DNA of 64,000 nt, from positions 201,300 to 265,299 of the forward strand of contig CAZFSS010000001.1 of the NCBI GenBank assembly GCA_964521715.1, written 5' to 3'. This DNA comes from DAOVRD01 sp964521715. Lineage in GTDB: Bacteria; Planctomycetota; Brocadiia; SM23-32. Position numbers and translations under genes: made by a program. This document shows, piece after piece, positions 25,074-33,470 of this stretch. Positions within the stretch are counted from its first letter, which is position 1. Every line of letters starts with the position of its first letter. The notes under the pieces were generated by a model that saw only the letters and a program-made list of their open reading frames with translations, was not told where the DNA came from and made no database searches.

Positions 25074-26756
25074 TCACCGCCCGCCGCCGGGCGTCCCGCG
25101 ATTCCCCGTCGTCCCGGCCGACATGTCCACCGGCTCACGGCCCGGGGCCGAGATGCCCCGCCTCTCCAGCAGTGAGCCCTCCAGGCGGAACAGCTCGACC
25201 AGGGCGTTGAGATAGTTCACGATGGCCTGGACCTCGGATATCTGACTCGCGACGAGGTCGCGCTGGGTCTGCGCGACGAGCAGAGAGGTCGATTTCCCGA
25301 CACGGAACTTCTCGGTCTCTGCCCGGAGCTTCTCCTCCTGGAACCGTCGGGTGGCCGCAGTCGCCGCTATCTGCTGCAAGGCGCGATTGCCCTCGATGTA
25401 GCCGGATCGCACGTCCAGTTGCGCCAGTTGGGCCAGGTTGTCGAGCGCCTCTTCGGCCTGTCTGCGTGTGAGGACGGCGCGGCGATGGCCGGACTGCGCG
25501 TCCCGGTTGCCGATCGGGAGCTCGAAGCCGATGCCCGCGGAGACGTCGTAGCCCTTTCCGGCAATGTCGCTTGCTGAGCTGCCGAAGGAGTCCGCGTAGC
25601 CCGTCTTACCGAGGGAGATGAAGAGGTCCATTCTCGGCAGCAGGCCGTTCTTGGTCTTGACGATCTCCAGGTCGCCGCGTTGCACCTCCAGGCGCGCCTG
25701 GTTCAGGTCGGGCCGCATCCGCAGGGCCACGGCAACGTGGGATTCCACGTCGTCCAGCTTCGCGTCGGGCACGGCGGGCAGGTTTGCGAGGACTATGTCG
25801 CGCGACCAGAGGTCGCCGCCCGGGGGGTTGAGCAATTGGAGCATCCGAAGGTGGATGGTCGCCAGGTTGCTGCGCGCGTTGATCAAGGCTTCCTGCCGCA
25901 GCGCCACCTCGGCCTGGGCCGCGGCGAGTTCCGTCTCCGCCAGCCTGCCGACGTTGATCCTCTCCTGAGTCTCGCTGAGCTGCTGCTCGGCCAGGTCCAG
26001 AGATTGCTGGAAGATGTCGATCTGCCGCTGGGCGAGCGCGCAGTTCCAGTAAGTGAGCTCGACGTCGGCGACCAGGCTCTCCGCGAAACCGCGCAGCTCA
26101 TACTGCGAGGACAATGTGTCCAGCCTTGCCTGCCGAAGGCTGGCCAGGTTGACTCCCAGCCCCGCGCCTCTCAGAAGGGCCTGCGTGACCGACAGGCCCA
26201 GACGGGTCGCGTGCTGATCGCTGTACAGGTCGGACCACCGCCCGCTGGCGGTCAGCCCTGCGGAGAGCTCGGTGCCGGCCGGCAGGAACTGGGAGATTGT
26301 GGCGTCGGCATCGACGCCGCTCGTCGTGTCGGTTGCCGGGCCCGTCGCGCCCGGTTGCTGTTCGGCCCGTTCACGGAAGGCGGACAGGTCCGCTCCGAGG
26401 ACCGGGTCAAACCGTGCGCGCTCCCGTTCCTCATAGGTCTCGCGAATCGGCGGACCGAGTCGCTGGACGCGCAGGGCCCGGTTGTTCTCGAGCGCCAGGA
26501 GGATGGCGTCGCCGACCGTTACCTGCAGGGGACCGCCGGGGAGGGCCCTTGGCGTTTCCGTCGCCGGAGCGGAGGGCTCGGCCGGCAAGACCTGCCCTGT
26601 CGGCTCGGCCGGCTGGCCCTGAGATGGAGGGGCGGACGGCCCGACGTAGGTCTCCAACGCCGCCCGCCGGTCGAGCGTGCACGACGCCACAAAGGCGCAG
26701 AAGGCGCCCAGGGCCAACAGGCTTCCCAGTCTCCTGAGAGACTCTCTCGGCACCAT
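25074..26756 (-). CDS. TolC-like outer-membrane efflux lipoprotein
   Basis: 560 aa. The lipoprotein signal has LGAFCAFVASC with the acylated Cys near residue 26. A Pro-rich linker (about 35-75) leads to two repeated outer-membrane-efflux domains with long alpha-helical coiled-coil stretches (QARLDTLSSQYELR..., SLDLAEQQLSETQERI..., EKLRAETEKFRVGKST). Such proteins form a trimeric channel through the outer membrane. Its place after the adaptor and pump genes makes it the exit duct of the tripartite RND system, and shows that the cell has an outer membrane. Confidence 0.88.
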   Translation of the reverse strand: MVPRESLRRLGSLLALGAFCAFVASCTLDRRAALETYVGPSAPPSQGQPAEPTGQVLPAEPSAPATETPRALPGGPLQVTVGDAILLALENNRALRVQRLGPPIRETYEERERARFDPVLGADLSAFRERAEQQPGATGPATDTTSGVDADATISQFLPAGTELSAGLTASGRWSDLYSDQHATRLGLSVTQALLRGAGLGVNLASLRQARLDTLSSQYELRGFAESLVADVELTYWNCALAQRQIDIFQQSLDLAEQQLSETQERINVGRLAETELAAAQAEVALRQEALINARSNLATIHLRMLQLLNPPGGDLWSRDIVLANLPAVPDAKLDDVESHVAVALRMRPDLNQARLEVQRGDLEIVKTKNGLLPRMDLFISLGKTGYADSFGSSASDIAGKGYDVSAGIGFELPIGNRDAQSGHRRAVLTRRQAEEALDNLAQLAQLDVRSGYIEGNRALQQIAATAATRRFQEEKLRAETEKFRVGKSTSLLVAQTQRDLVASQISEVQAIVNYLNALVELFRLEGSLLERRGISAPGREPVDMSAGTTGNRGTPGGGR

Positions 26757-26798
26757 GTGCGGCTTCCCGGCCCGCCTTCTCGAGGTAGTGAGCAGAGC

Positions 26799-29700
26799 TC
26801 ACGGAGCGTCAGGCGTCTGCGGCCCCGCCTGCTTCGTCATCCTGCGTTCAAAGATGGAATAGACTACCGGCACGAAGACCAGCGTGATCAGCGTTGCGCT
26901 CAGCAGCCCGCCGATGACGGCCCGCGCCAGAGGGGCCTGGGCCTCTCCGCCTTCACCGAGCCCCAGCGCCAATGGGATGAGGCCGCACACGGTCGTCAGG
27001 GCTGTCATCAGAATCGGACGCAGGCGCCGTCGTCCCGCCTCCTCGATCGCCTCGCGCAGCGGCATCTTGTCGCGGCGGCGCAGGAGGTTGGTATAGTCCA
27101 CCAGGAGAATGGCGTTGTTGACGACTATCCCCGCCAGCATGACGCAGCCGATGAAGGACTGGATGTTGAAGGTCGTGTTGGTGAGGAAGAGCATGAGGGT
27201 GACGCCGATGGCGGCGAGCGGCACGGAGAACATCACCACGAACGGGTCGCGTAGCGATTCATACAGGCACGCCATGACCATGTAGACGAGCACGAGCGCC
27301 AGGACGAAGCCCAGTGCCAGTTCGCGAAACGCCTTCTGTTGTTCCTCATACTCGCCGCCGAAACCCACCGTGAAATCCCTCGGCGTGGGCACGGAGCGAA
27401 GCCTCTGGCGGACGTCCGCGATGATGGACCCTATGTCGCGGCCATGGATGTTTGCCCGCACCGTGACGATGCGTTCCTGATCCTTGCGCTCGATGCGGAC
27501 GGGGCCGGATCGCGGTTGCACGGACACGATGTTGCGCAGCACGACGGGTTGACCTTCGGCGTTCGTGATCGTCAGGTCGAGGATCTCGCGCAGCGCTCGC
27601 TGCTCGGCCTCCTTGAGCTTCACGAGGATGGGGAATTCGTCGCCTCCCTCGCGGTAATAGCCGGCGCGCGTCCCGGAAACCAGGGTCTGGAGCGCGTCGC
27701 CCACCTGGCGCACGCTCACCTTCATCGCTTCGGCCTTGAGGCGGTCAACGGCGATGAGGCGCTCGGGCGCGCCCACGTCCCGGCTGATGTCGGCGTCGGT
27801 GACGCCGGGGACGCCCTCCACGATCTGCTCCACCCTCTGTGCCATGGCGTCCGCCGTCTCCAGGTCGAAGCCCCGTATCTCCACTTCCACGCGCTCGGTC
27901 CCGGAGCTGATCTGACGCAGCAGGAACAGGCCCTGGCCCGCCCGCGTGCGGATCGTCGCGCCGGGAATGGCCGCCAGCTTCTGCCGCAGGACCTGGGCGA
28001 TGTCCTCGCTCGAGCGCGTCCGCTCGCGCTGCGGCTTCAGGGCGATGCGCAGGCTGCCGGTGTAGGACCCGCCGCCGCCCCACCCTGAGCCGCCGATGCT
28101 CGTCACCACGCTGGAGAGCTCCGGCACTTCGCGCGAGACGATGGCCTCGATCGGGCCGAAAGTCCGATCCACGACCGCCAGCCGCGTGCCGACCTCCATT
28201 TCCACGTCAACGCGCACCTGGCCCTCGTCGCTTTGCGGCATCAGTTCGACGCCGATGAGCGGGATCAGGGCGAGACTGCCCGCGAACAGCATTGCGGCAA
28301 GGACCACTACGAGCGCTCGGTGGGCGAGGGCGAGGTGCAGGATGCGTTTGTAGCTGTTCTCGATGCTTGCAACAAAGGCGCCGCTGATGCGGAAGACCTT
28401 GTGGCCCAGGCTCTCGTGCTCCGTGCGCGCCAGGCCGGTGACGTGCAGGAAGCGCGAGGCCAGCATGGGAACCAGGGTGAGCGCCACGCCCAGGGAGCAG
28501 AGCAGGGCGAAACTGACCACGTAGGCCAGTTGTCTGAACATGACCCCCGCCATCCCGCGAACGAAGAACAGGGGGAGGAAGACGACAAGCGTGGTCAGCG
28601 TGCTGGCAACGATGGCCGCAGTGACCTCCTCGGCGCCGTTCACGGCGGCCGCTTCAGCGTCCTCGCCCGCCTCCCGCATCCGGTAGATGTTCTCCACCAC
28701 GACGATGGAGTTATCGACCAGCATTCCGACCCCGAGCGCCAGGCCGCCAAGGGTCATGATGTTCAGCGTGAACCCGCCGAAATAGACCAATCCAAAGGTG
28801 GCAATTATGGAGATCGGTATCGCGGCGCCGACGATCGCCGTGGAGCGGATGCTGCGCAGGAACAAGAGCAGCACGAGAATGGCGAACAGGCCGCCGTAGA
28901 GCGCGGCCGAAGCCACGTTCGAGATCGAGCGCTGGATGTAGTCGGATGTGTCGATGATCGGCGTGATGCGGATCTGGGGGATGTCTTCGTTGATCCTGGC
29001 TATCTCCTGGAGCACGCGCCGCGCCACCTCCACGGTGTTGGTGCCGGACTGCTTGTTCACTGAGAGGTGAATGCCGGGCTGGCCGTTCACCCGCACGATG
29101 CGCGTGACCTTCTGCCACTTGTCCGCGACGTCGGCCACGTCGCCCAGGCGCACGTTCGCCCCGCTGCGCACGGCAACCGTCGTGTCGCGCAGTTCATCCA
29201 GGTTCGTGTACTCGCCCGGCGTGCGGAGGATGAGCTCGTAATTGCCCGCTTCGATGACGCCGGCGGGAAGCGCGATGTTCGCGCTCTCGACGGCGGCGAT
29301 CAACTGGTCGAGCGGGATTCCCAGCGCCTTGAGCTTGTCCGGATCGAGGTCGACGTGGATCTCCCTCTCCAGCCCTCCCCACACGTCCAGCGCTGCCACG
29401 CCGGGCACGCGCTCCATGCGGTACTTGACGACGTCGTCAATGGTGCGCCGCATCTGCACGGGGTCGAGGCGGCTGGAGGCCCCCAGAATGAGGATGGGGA
29501 AGCTTGCAGGATCGAACTTCCGCAGCGCCGGCCGGTCCACGTCCTCCGGCAGGCGCGGGATCACGCGGTCCAGGCGGTCCCGGACGTCGTTCGTCGCCGC
29601 GTCGAGGTCCGTGCCCCACGAGAACATCACGCGGACGTTGCTCGCTCCTTCCGAGGATGTGGACGAGACGGTCTCCACGCCGGGCACGGCGCTCATCGCC

Positions 29701-29906
29701 TCTTCGATAGGACGGGTCACCAGCTCCTCGATCTCCTGGGGGCTGGCGTTCTCGTAGGACGTCGAGATGCTCAACGTGGGATACGTGATGTCCGGCATCA
29801 GGTCTATCGGCAGGCGGCTCAGGGACACGGCGCCGATGATGAGCGCGATGAGAGTGACCATGACCGTGAAGACAGGCCGGCGGACGGAGAACTTCAAGAC
29901 GCTCAT
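26799..29906 (-). CDS. RND-family efflux permease (HAE1/AcrB-like)
   Basis: 1035 aa, full family length. Proton-driven pump of the inner membrane: TM1 at the N-terminus (PVFTVMVTLIALIIGAVSL), two large periplasmic loops, the duplicated six-helix half, and the proton-relay motif GVGMLVDNSIVVVENIYR (about 400). The second half repeats the signature (NTTFNIQSFIGCVMLAGIVVNNAILLVDY). The ATG overlaps the adaptor stop as ATGA. Substrate (drug, bile salt, lipid) is not readable; sequence style is of the hydrophobic/amphiphilic exporters rather than heavy-metal pumps. Confidence 0.93.
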   Translation of the reverse strand: MSVLKFSVRRPVFTVMVTLIALIIGAVSLSRLPIDLMPDITYPTLSISTSYENASPQEIEELVTRPIEEAMSAVPGVETVSSTSSEGASNVRVMFSWGTDLDAATNDVRDRLDRVIPRLPEDVDRPALRKFDPASFPILILGASSRLDPVQMRRTIDDVVKYRMERVPGVAALDVWGGLEREIHVDLDPDKLKALGIPLDQLIAAVESANIALPAGVIEAGNYELILRTPGEYTNLDELRDTTVAVRSGANVRLGDVADVADKWQKVTRIVRVNGQPGIHLSVNKQSGTNTVEVARRVLQEIARINEDIPQIRITPIIDTSDYIQRSISNVASAALYGGLFAILVLLLFLRSIRSTAIVGAAIPISIIATFGLVYFGGFTLNIMTLGGLALGVGMLVDNSIVVVENIYRMREAGEDAEAAAVNGAEEVTAAIVASTLTTLVVFLPLFFVRGMAGVMFRQLAYVVSFALLCSLGVALTLVPMLASRFLHVTGLARTEHESLGHKVFRISGAFVASIENSYKRILHLALAHRALVVVLAAMLFAGSLALIPLIGVELMPQSDEGQVRVDVEMEVGTRLAVVDRTFGPIEAIVSREVPELSSVVTSIGGSGWGGGGSYTGSLRIALKPQRERTRSSEDIAQVLRQKLAAIPGATIRTRAGQGLFLLRQISSGTERVEVEIRGFDLETADAMAQRVEQIVEGVPGVTDADISRDVGAPERLIAVDRLKAEAMKVSVRQVGDALQTLVSGTRAGYYREGGDEFPILVKLKEAEQRALREILDLTITNAEGQPVVLRNIVSVQPRSGPVRIERKDQERIVTVRANIHGRDIGSIIADVRQRLRSVPTPRDFTVGFGGEYEEQQKAFRELALGFVLALVLVYMVMACLYESLRDPFVVMFSVPLAAIGVTLMLFLTNTTFNIQSFIGCVMLAGIVVNNAILLVDYTNLLRRRDKMPLREAIEEAGRRRLRPILMTALTTVCGLIPLALGLGEGGEAQAPLARAVIGGLLSATLITLVFVPVVYSIFERRMTKQAGPQTPDAP

Positions 29907-31204
29907 GGCCGCGCTCCGGTTTGGCCCGGGCCGCCTTCCGCCGCGCCCGTCTGCGGAGTTGCCACCTGCTGCGGAGCAGGCGCCGCCTGCGCACCTGCCG
30001 CCGTCTGCGGACCTGCCGCGCCGGCGGGGGACGCCTCAGGCGATGCGGGGGCCAGGATGATGGCTGAGCCGTCCTCCAGAAGGTGATGGCCCAGGATCAC
30101 AACGGGCCCCTCCAGCGGAGGCTCGACCACTTCCGCCAGTTCGCCGTTCACGATGCCCACCGTGGTGGGCACAAACTGGACGTCCATCCGCTGAGTGTTC
30201 GCAACGAAGACCCCCTGCTGCCCGTTGCGCCTCGCCAGCGCGGAAGCAGGAACCACGGTGGCGTCATCGCGCCGCTCCAACTCGATCTGGACCCGGACGA
30301 ACATGCCCGGCTTGAGGGCGTGGTCTGCATTCGGGACATCCAGCTCGACGCGTGCCTGCCGGGATGTCTCCCTCAAGAGGGGCGCGATGCGTGCGACCGT
30401 TCCGGAGAACTGCCTGTCGGGGTATGCATCCGTGGCGATCGCGGCCTTCTGCCCGACATGCACTTTGACATAGTCGCGCTCGATCACGTGCATCACGGCG
30501 ATGAGCGAGTCCACGTCCAGCACGGAGACGATCGCGTCGTTGGCACGGAGCATGGTGCCTTCGTCCATGAACCGTTCGCCGATTACCCTCGCTCCCTGTC
30601 CGTCTTCCCACGATGCCCGGATCTGGGTATAAGACAGCCGGACCTCAGCCGCTTTCAGGCCGGCATCGTTCTGCGCCACCTGGGCCAGGGAGACGTTGTA
30701 CTTGGCGTCGCAGGCCTTGTAGCGCGCCTCGGCCTCGTCCAGTTCGGACTCGGAAGCGATCTTCTTCTCGCGCAGGGCCGTTGCTCTCTCGAACTCCCGC
30801 TTGGCGACGTCCAGCGCGCTGCTGGACTCGGCCACGTTCGCCTTTGCGACCTCCAGCGCCGCCCGCGCCTCCTCGACCTGTTGGGCGTATTCCTGGCTGT
30901 CCAGCACCGCAATCAGGTCATCCCTCTGGACGCTGTCTCCGATGTTGACGAGCAGCTTCTCCAGACGACCGGGCACCTTCGGCGCCACCGTGAACTGAGA
31001 CCGGGGCAGCAGCGAGCCCGTGAACTCCCCCACGTCGCGGATGGTCATCTTCCGAACGGGCGTCACTTCGACTGCCACGGCCGCCTGACGCCGCGGGGCG
31101 CCAGGACCCTCCGCCGCAGCGGTGACCTTCCGGTAGACGTGCCAGCCGAAGGCGCCAAGAATCCCCAGTGCCACGAGTATCGCGAAGCCCCTTTTCACGC
31201 CCAT
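29903..31204 (-). CDS. RND periplasmic adaptor (membrane-fusion protein)
   Basis: 433 aa. N-terminal membrane anchor (about 5-22), then lipoyl-like half-motif (VTPVRKMTIRDVGEFTGSLLPRSQ), a helical hairpin rich in Glu/Ala/Lys (about 105-185) and a second lipoyl half plus beta-barrel (VIERDYVKVHVGQKAAIATDAYPDR). A Pro/Ala-rich tail of about 50 residues is unusual. It bridges the RND pump and TolC-like channel. GGAGGAG precedes the ATG; it is the first gene of the adaptor-pump-channel operon and lies behind the regulated promoter at 31349-31414. Confidence 0.92.
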   Translation of the reverse strand: MGVKRGFAILVALGILGAFGWHVYRKVTAAAEGPGAPRRQAAVAVEVTPVRKMTIRDVGEFTGSLLPRSQFTVAPKVPGRLEKLLVNIGDSVQRDDLIAVLDSQEYAQQVEEARAALEVAKANVAESSSALDVAKREFERATALREKKIASESELDEAEARYKACDAKYNVSLAQVAQNDAGLKAAEVRLSYTQIRASWEDGQGARVIGERFMDEGTMLRANDAIVSVLDVDSLIAVMHVIERDYVKVHVGQKAAIATDAYPDRQFSGTVARIAPLLRETSRQARVELDVPNADHALKPGMFVRVQIELERRDDATVVPASALARRNGQQGVFVANTQRMDVQFVPTTVGIVNGELAEVVEPPLEGPVVILGHHLLEDGSAIILAPASPEASPAGAAGPQTAAGAQAAPAPQQVATPQTGAAEGGPGQTGARP

Positions 31205-31348
31205 ACTCCTCCAATGCGGACGCGCCTGCCCTTACGCCACACCATGCGCGCACGCTCCGTCTGCACAGCTCTGGCGGCTTGTGTGGTCTGCTGCCGTCTG
31301 AGCCCTCTCGGCGTCGTTCGGCCCCCGCCGGAGGGACCGAATAGAAGC

Positions 31349-31379
31349 GACCGGTCGGTTCTGGTAGCACCGACCGGTC
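31349..31379. promoter_or_regulatory. Double TetR-type operator before the RND operon
   Basis: GACCGGTCGGT (31349-31359) and its exact inverse ACCGACCGGTC (31369-31379), nine bases apart. Each arm is itself palindromic around ACCGGT, so there are two operator centres 23 bp apart. They lie just downstream of the -10, where a bound repressor would block transcription. No tetR gene is in the window. Confidence 0.72.
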
Positions 31380-31385
31380 AGTCCC

Positions 31386-31414
31386 ATGCTACAGCCGGGG
31401 GCCGCAGCCGTCAA
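31386..31414 (-). promoter_or_regulatory. RND operon promoter
   Basis: Minus-strand TTGACG (31409-31414), 17-base spacer, TAGCAT (31386-31391). The predicted transcription start, near 31379, falls in the first palindrome. Confidence 0.68.
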
Positions 31415-31420
31415 ACGGCC

Positions 31421-32680
31421 CTATTCGTCGCTGCGCTTCAGCTCATCGAACACGACCTGGCCGAACTCGGTGGGTTCGTAGTCCCAGTTGCGGATGAGCG
31501 TCGGACCGGCGGCAGGATGCAGGTCCCACGCTGTCCAGGACAACTGCTTGTTCTCGCGCAGGCAGCGCACCATCCTGGGGAGGAAATCGTCCTGGCCGCG
31601 GCCCGGGCCGCCGCCGCCCCATTCGCCTATCAGGACGGGCACCTGACGGCTGGGCGTGAGGAACGCGTTCTCCCAGCTCAGCTCCGGCTTCCAATCCTTG
31701 CCGGAGTAGACGTGGCTGTCATAGACGATGTTCTCGCCCTTTATGGCATAGCCCTCGAGGACGCCGGCCAGGTCGTAGCCCCAGTCGAGGCCGCCGATGA
31801 CGATCAGGTTCTCTGTCGCGCCGGCGGCCCGCACGGCGTCGTAGAGCTCCTGGTGGCCGACGGCGCGGCAGCGCACGGTGGTCCTGATCCGCTGGATGGG
31901 CTGGGTGGGGTCGTGCCTTCCCTGAGGCGGGACCTATTCCTCGAGCACGCCGCCGTTGAGCCAGACGTCCCAGGACACGTCGTACGGTTCGTTGTAGAGG
32001 CCCATGAGCACGGCCGGGTGGTTGGCGTAGCGCTGGCCGAGGGCGCGCCAGAACAGGAGTGAACCGGGATCGGGCATCCGGTGCTGGCCGATGTACTGGC
32101 CCCAGACGGCGAGGTTGTTCCAGTGCAGGTCGAGCAGGATGTAGGCCCCGCGTTTGGCGGCGCCGACGACCATGGCGTCGACGATCTCGCGGTAGCGCGC
32201 GCCGCCGTCCGTCTGCGTGGGCGACCGGCCGAACCAGCGGTCCTGGCTGAGCGGGACGCGGACGATGTTGCAGCCCCAGTCGTCGATCGCGACTTCGAGG
32301 GAGCGCAGGACGTTCTCTCCCTCGTCCGTCCACTCAAGGCTGGCGATGTTGACGCCGCGCAGCCGGACGGGCCGCCCGTCCGGTCCGACGATGCGATTGC
32401 CCTGCGTGCGCAGGGGCGGCGGCGTGCCCGGCGGCTGGAGCGCCGATCGGTCCTCGAGCGGCTCTATGGTGGGGGCGGGCTCGGCCGCTTCTTGAGTCGT
32501 GTCGATGACGACGTACGTGATGGGCGGGTGCCTGAGGGCCTCGATCCTGGCGGCGGCATCGGACCGGGCGCCGCCATCCACACAACCGCCCAGAAGGAGC
32601 GTGCTCAGGAGCAGGCCGGCCGCCAATGCTGCGGCTTGTGCTCCTCGTCGAGACTGCGTCCAGGTTCGGCTGATACTCAT
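31421..32680 (-). pseudogene. GH5 family cellulase-like lipoprotein interrupted by in-frame UAG
   Basis: From ATG at 32680 (GGAGGAGCAG before it). Lipoprotein signal ends LLLGGC; GH5 barrel starts at RGVNIASLEWTDEG. The acid/base Glu lies in MGLYNEPYDVSWDVW. At codon 249 (31934-31936) a UAG breaks the frame, but the same frame runs on for 170 codons with clear GH5 sequence: VGHQELYDAVRAAGATENLIVIGGLDWG and the nucleophile motif VLIGEWGGGG. Without read-through the enzyme lacks its nucleophile. No pyrrolysine genes are visible in the window. A point mutation (for example from AAG) or sequence error is most likely. Confidence 0.8.
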
Positions 32681-32755
32681 CTGCTCCTCCGTCCATGCTC
32701 GGGTATGCCCATGCGGCCCGCCGGCATCGTCCCGCGGGTGCATGACCGGCGGCCG

Positions 32756-32785
32756 AGGATAAGCGCTCCGCGCCCATGGCGTCAA
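32756..32785 (-). promoter_or_regulatory. Promoter of the GH5 gene
   Basis: Minus-strand TTGACG (32780-32785), 18-base spacer, TATCCT (32756-32761), about 75 bases before the ATG at 32680. Confidence 0.5.
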
Positions 32786-32896
32786 GCCCATTCCGGACGA
32801 ACGGACGGCCTGGACCGGTGCCTCCGAAAGGCCGAAGCGCGGACGGCGCCGACGCCGGCAAGCCTGCGGGCGGCCCGGGAAGAGGGCCGCTTTGGC

Positions 32897-32925
32897 TTGA
32901 CTCCGGCGCAGGCGTAAGGTAGGCT
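32897..32925 (+). promoter_or_regulatory. Promoter of the NTF2-like lipoprotein gene
   Basis: TTGACT (32897-32902), 17-base spacer, TAGGCT (32920-32925), about 45 bases before the ATG at 32972. Confidence 0.6.
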
Positions 32926-32971
32926 GCGGGCCATCGTCTGTGCGGAAACATGCCCCGCAAGGAGAGCAAGC

Positions 32972-33394
32972 ATGACGAGGAGAATGTTGTTTGTTGCGTT
33001 GGGGATGCTGCTGGCTGCGGCCCTTCTGACCGGATGCGCCCATCTGGGATCCGGGGGGCCGAGTGACGAGGAGCTGGCCCTTCAGCTGCTGAGGGACTAC
33101 GAGGCGGCCATTTCGGCCTACGACGCCGATGCGGCCATGGCCCTGCTGGCGGACGACTACGTGGGCTGGCGCGGCAGCGGCAGGGAGGGCATCACCCGCC
33201 TGGTGGACATGATGAAGGAGCGCGACTCGGTGATGGAGCTTGACCTGAGCAGTGCAGTCGTGACCGTTGAGGGCGATGCCGCCCGTGTCTCCGGCGTGGT
33301 GAGCCACATGGGACAGTGGGAGATGCGGTCGACCTACGTGCTCTCCCGGTCTGACGGGGGCTGGAAGATCAAGACCGTGGAGAGGGAGGAATAG
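32972..33394 (+). CDS. NTF2-like (SnoaL/DUF4440 type) lipoprotein
   Basis: 140 aa. Lipoprotein signal ALLTGC (Cys about residue 22). The mature part has the cone-fold NTF2 pattern: an N-terminal helix LALQLLRDYEAAISAYDADAAMALLADDYVGW, then beta strands ending in STYVLSRSDGGWKIKTVEREE, the usual last strands of DUF4440/SnoaL-like proteins. Members are diverse in role; no active-site residues can be assigned. An AAGGAGAG site lies about eight bases before the ATG. It has its own promoter and no operon partner. Confidence 0.72.
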   Translation: MTRRMLFVALGMLLAAALLTGCAHLGSGGPSDEELALQLLRDYEAAISAYDADAAMALLADDYVGWRGSGREGITRLVDMMKERDSVMELDLSSAVVTVEGDAARVSGVVSHMGQWEMRSTYVLSRSDGGWKIKTVEREE

Positions 33395-33470
33395 GCCGCT
33401 GCGCTGATCCGGCGCGGGGCTTCGCCATTCGACCGTCAGGGCTGTGGAGCCACCGGAGGCCGCGGGGCGC

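Noticed and set aside
25074..25076. UGA stop of the TolC-like gene as Sec
   Set aside because: Only seven residues follow before a stop, with no Cys nearby and no hairpin that I can see.
31934..31936. UAG as pyrrolysine
   Set aside because: No pyrrolysine genes are visible, and GH5 enzymes have no need for Pyl; mutation or error is simpler.
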